Below are positions 30,313 through 32,127 of a stretch of DNA of 32,127 nt, in pieces. The translations under genes and the position numbers were made by a program. How positions within the stretch are numbered: position 1 is the first letter of the stretch; the number at the start of each line of letters is the position of its first letter. The stretch spans positions 1-32,127 of the forward strand of contig JAFYCU010000227.1 in NCBI GenBank assembly GCA_017545095.1, read 5' to 3'. The stretch is from Muribaculaceae bacterium (GTDB lineage Bacteria; Bacteroidota; Bacteroidia; Bacteroidales; Muribaculaceae). A model generated the notes under the pieces. The model saw nothing but the letters and a program-made list of their open reading frames with translations, was not told where the DNA came from and made no database searches.

Positions 30313-31879
30313 ATGGCGAAGAAAGCGAAAGTCGTAAAGGAAAAATCCATCGAGGACAGGATTTGGGATTCCGCCAACAAACTGCGGGGCAACCTGAACG
30401 CCTCGGAGTATCAGAACGTGGTGCTGGGACTGATTTTCTTGAAATACATCTCCGACTGTTTCGACAAGCGGTATAACGAACTGGTGGACGAGGGCGAAGG
30501 CTTTGAGGAAGACCGCGACGAATACACCGCCGAGCATGTGTTCTGGGTGCCGCTGGAAGAACATTGCCGACAATGCCCACGACCCGAAAATCGGGCTGGT
30601 CATCGACCAGGCGCTGTCGCTCATCGAGCGTGAAAACCCGCGCCTAAAAAACGTGCTGCCGCGCAACTACGCCCGGCCGGAGATCGACAAGATCCGTCTG
30701 GGCGAGGTGGTGGAGATTTTCAACAACATCGACATGCAAGCCCAGGGCGAAGGCATCGACCTTTTCGGGCGGGTCTACGAGTACTGCCTGCTGAAATTCT
30801 CCACCGAGACGCAGCAGTCAGGCGGTGAGTTCTACACCCCGTCCTGCCTCGTGCGCACCATCGTGGAGGTGCTACAACCCTTCAAAGGGCGCGTCTACGA
30901 CCCCGCCTGCGGCTCGGGAGGCATGTTCGTGCAGTCGGCAAAGTTCGTCGAGCAGCACCAGGGCAACCTCCGCAACGTCACCATCTATGGCCAGGAGTTC
31001 AACGCCAACACCTGGAAGATGGCGCAGATGAACCTGGCCATCCGTGGCATCGAAGCCAACCTGGGCGAGTCGTGGGGCGACAGCTTCGGTGACGACAAGC
31101 ACAAACTCGAGAAGTTCGACTTCGTGATGGCGAACCCGCCGTTCAACATGAGTGAGTGGGGCGCGGCCAGGCTCGCCGATGACGTGCGCTGGAAATATGG
31201 CCTGCCACCGAAGAACAATGCCAACTTCGCGTGGATGCAGCACATGATCCACCACCTGTCGCCCAATGGCCGCATCGGCATGGTGCTGGCCAACGGCTCG
31301 CTGAGCTCGCAGTCGGGCGGCGAGGGCGACATCCGGCAAAAGATTGTGGAAGCCGACCTGGTGGAAGGCATTATCGCCATGCCCAACCAGTTGTTCTACA
31401 ACGTGTCGATTCCCGTGTGCTTGTGGTTCCTGAACCGACGCAAGAAGAACCCCGGCAACGTGCTGTTTATCGACGCCCGCGAGATGGGAATGATGGTGGA
31501 CCGCACACACCGCGAACTCTCGGACGACCTCACCCGCTACGACTTTATCAAGAAAGAGGACAAGCCCTGGGCCAACCTCCCCGCCGAGGAATGCGACATC
31601 CAGAAGATTGCGGCAACCTTCCGGGCTTACGAGAACGGCACACAGGAGGATGTGAAAGGTTTCTGTGCCGTGAGGTCGATCGACGACATCCGCAAGCAGG
31701 AGTTCGTCCTCACCCCGGGGCGCTACGTGGGCATTGCCGAGGCCGAAGACGACGGCATCCCCTTCGAGCAGAAGATGGCAACCCTCACCAGCGAACTCTC
31801 GGCACTCTTCGCCGAGGACAACCGCCTGCAGCAAGAAATCCGCAACCAGCTCGCCAAAATAGGCTTCACCATCCCCTGA
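30313..31879 (+). pseudogene. hsdM: Type I restriction-modification methyltransferase HsdM, frameshifted
   Basis: The N-terminal HsdM domain starts at 30313 (Ile-Trp-Asp-Ser-Ala-Asn-Lys-Leu-Arg-Gly, Leu-Gly-Leu-Ile-Phe-Leu-Lys-Tyr-Ile-Ser-Asp) and reads correctly to Val-Phe-Trp-Val-Pro near 30552. The expected continuation Arg-Trp-Lys-Asn-Ile-Ala-Asp-Asn-Ala lies in the next frame (from about 30553) and stays open to TGA 31877-31879. The first frame runs out at 30633. The total of 1567 bases is the size of a full hsdM. The methyltransferase motifs are intact in the second frame: Asp-Pro-Ala-Cys-Gly-Ser-Gly-Gly-Met-Phe (near 30900-30926) and Asn-Pro-Pro-Phe (near 31133-31144). Compared with usual family spacing about two codons plus part of a codon are missing after Val-Pro, so an out-of-frame deletion fits. 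No hsdS or hsdR is in the window. A sequencing error is possible. Confidence 0.85.
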
Positions 31880-31904
31880 GATTAAAGTGTTTAAGGGCTT
31901 TAAA

Positions 31905-31931
31905 GTCGTTAAGGTCGTTAAGGTCGTTAAA
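31905..31931 (+). repeat. GTCGTTAAG nonamer array after hsdM
   Basis: Three nine-base units (GTCGTTAAG, GTCGTTAAG, GTCGTTAAA) in tandem, preceded by related TTTAAGGGCTTTAAA. It lies in the 102-base gap between hsdM and the small ORF. Confidence 0.85.
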
Positions 31932-31981
31932 GTCACCAAACTAAAAAATAATTGTTCAACCCCAATAATTCATCAAGCACC

Positions 31982-32110
31982 ATGCCCGAGAACCTCAAGG
32001 TGCCGCCACTGGAGTGGCTGACCCGCACCCTTGAGCGAATCAAGCCCGACATGGACGAGGAGCAGATCGTGGCACTGCTGCCATACAACTTCAAAGCCGA
32101 TGCATCGTAG
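31982..32110 (+). CDS. 42-residue ORF, unrecognised; possibly a transposase C-terminal remnant
   Basis: ATG at 31982 opens 42 codons to TAG 32108-32110. The reading is protein-like: Val-Pro-Pro-Leu-Glu-Trp-Leu-Thr-Arg-Thr-Leu-Glu-Arg-Ile, an acidic turn, and Ala-Leu-Leu-Pro-Tyr-Asn-Phe-Lys. The spacing of Glu-Trp-Leu, a basic helix and Leu-Leu-Pro-x-Asn resembles the short C-terminal domain of IS66 transposases, so it may be a relic; it may also be a real small protein of the restriction locus. A strong terminator overlaps its stop codon, which means it is the end of a transcription unit. Too short for a firm call. Confidence 0.4.
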   Translation: MPENLKVPPLEWLTRTLERIKPDMDEEQIVALLPYNFKADAS

Positions 32111-32123
32111 CATCGGCTTTTTT
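32096..32123 (+). terminator. Rho-independent terminator after the hsdM/small ORF unit
   Basis: GCCGATGC (32096-32103) pairs with GCATCGGC (32110-32117) around the loop ATCGTA, and six T follow (32118-32123). The stop codon of the small ORF lies in the loop and the first base of the right arm. Confidence 0.9.
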
Positions 32124-32127
32124 AGCA

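Noticed and set aside
30540..30600. Programmed ribosomal frameshift in hsdM
   Set aside because: No slippery heptamer or homopolymer and no obvious stimulatory hairpin at the break; residues also seem to be missing, which points to a deletion.
30503..31879. The second hsdM frame as a separate gene with its own ATG at 30503
   Set aside because: The residues before the break are not HsdM-like in this frame, whereas the other frame gives the true N-terminal domain from 30313; one broken gene explains both.
1..32127. tRNA, rRNA or riboswitch genes
   Set aside because: Gaps were read on both strands for cloverleaf or conserved rRNA segments and none was found; a covariance-model scan was not possible.

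Overview
The window reads as a chromosomal segment of a GC-rich member of the Bacteroidales (Bacteroidetes). Supporting signs are the Bacteroidetes-type promoters (TTTG or TTG, about 20 bases, then TAnnTTTG) in front of many genes, the near absence of Shine-Dalgarno sequences, a FadL/OMPP1-type outer-membrane barrel of the Bacteroidales kind, dockerin-tailed secreted proteins, an EF-hand/leucine-rich-repeat surface protein, and a remnant of the AAA-ATPase family that is expanded in this order. No rRNA, tRNA or CRISPR array was seen.

Layout. 1-1926: tail of a Gly/Ser-rich protein, then a FadL-like barrel, each followed by a terminator. 2017-7143: a four-gene plus-strand cluster of a small sigma-70 factor, a one-pass membrane protein that looks like an anti-sigma factor with a TPR-like periplasmic part, an exported caspase-like protease and an exported CHAT-domain protease. 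This is the most interesting unit: it has the parts of a protease-gated sigma/anti-sigma switch. 7154-10609 (minus strand): clpS, clpA and aat, that is, modifier, adaptor and unfoldase of the bacterial N-degron pathway, converging on the CHAT gene. 11031-12902: an ABC-F ATPase behind a duplicated promoter region. 13189-15797: a class I/II aminotransferase overlapping an acetyl-CoA hydrolase/transferase-family gene. 16048-16977: corA. 17136-17702 (minus): a helical lipoprotein with a palindrome over its start site. 18108-20833: a small membrane protein, a YdfG-like dehydrogenase and rarA. 20943-24861: a dockerin protein with a TTG start, a SanA/phosphodiester-glycosidase-like fusion and a membrane metallophosphoesterase. 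25312-29763: a 1483-residue dockerin-tailed LRR protein with four module copies. 30313-31879: a frameshifted hsdM, followed by a 42-codon ORF and a terminator.

A second theme is the intergenic DNA. It is built from short near-tandem words (AAGATGC, AAGAACC, TTGACTAGA, GTCGTTAAG, CTTATGT, a 16-mer), a 39-bp dispersed element, a G-rich 20-mer and small hairpins with three-base loops. Several genes (sigma factor, ydfG-like, clpA) end inside such repeats, so the repeats supply their last codons and stop. One heptamer array lies between the promoter and start codon of the LRR gene.

All functions are assigned by reading motifs and protein layout by eye; no database search was run.
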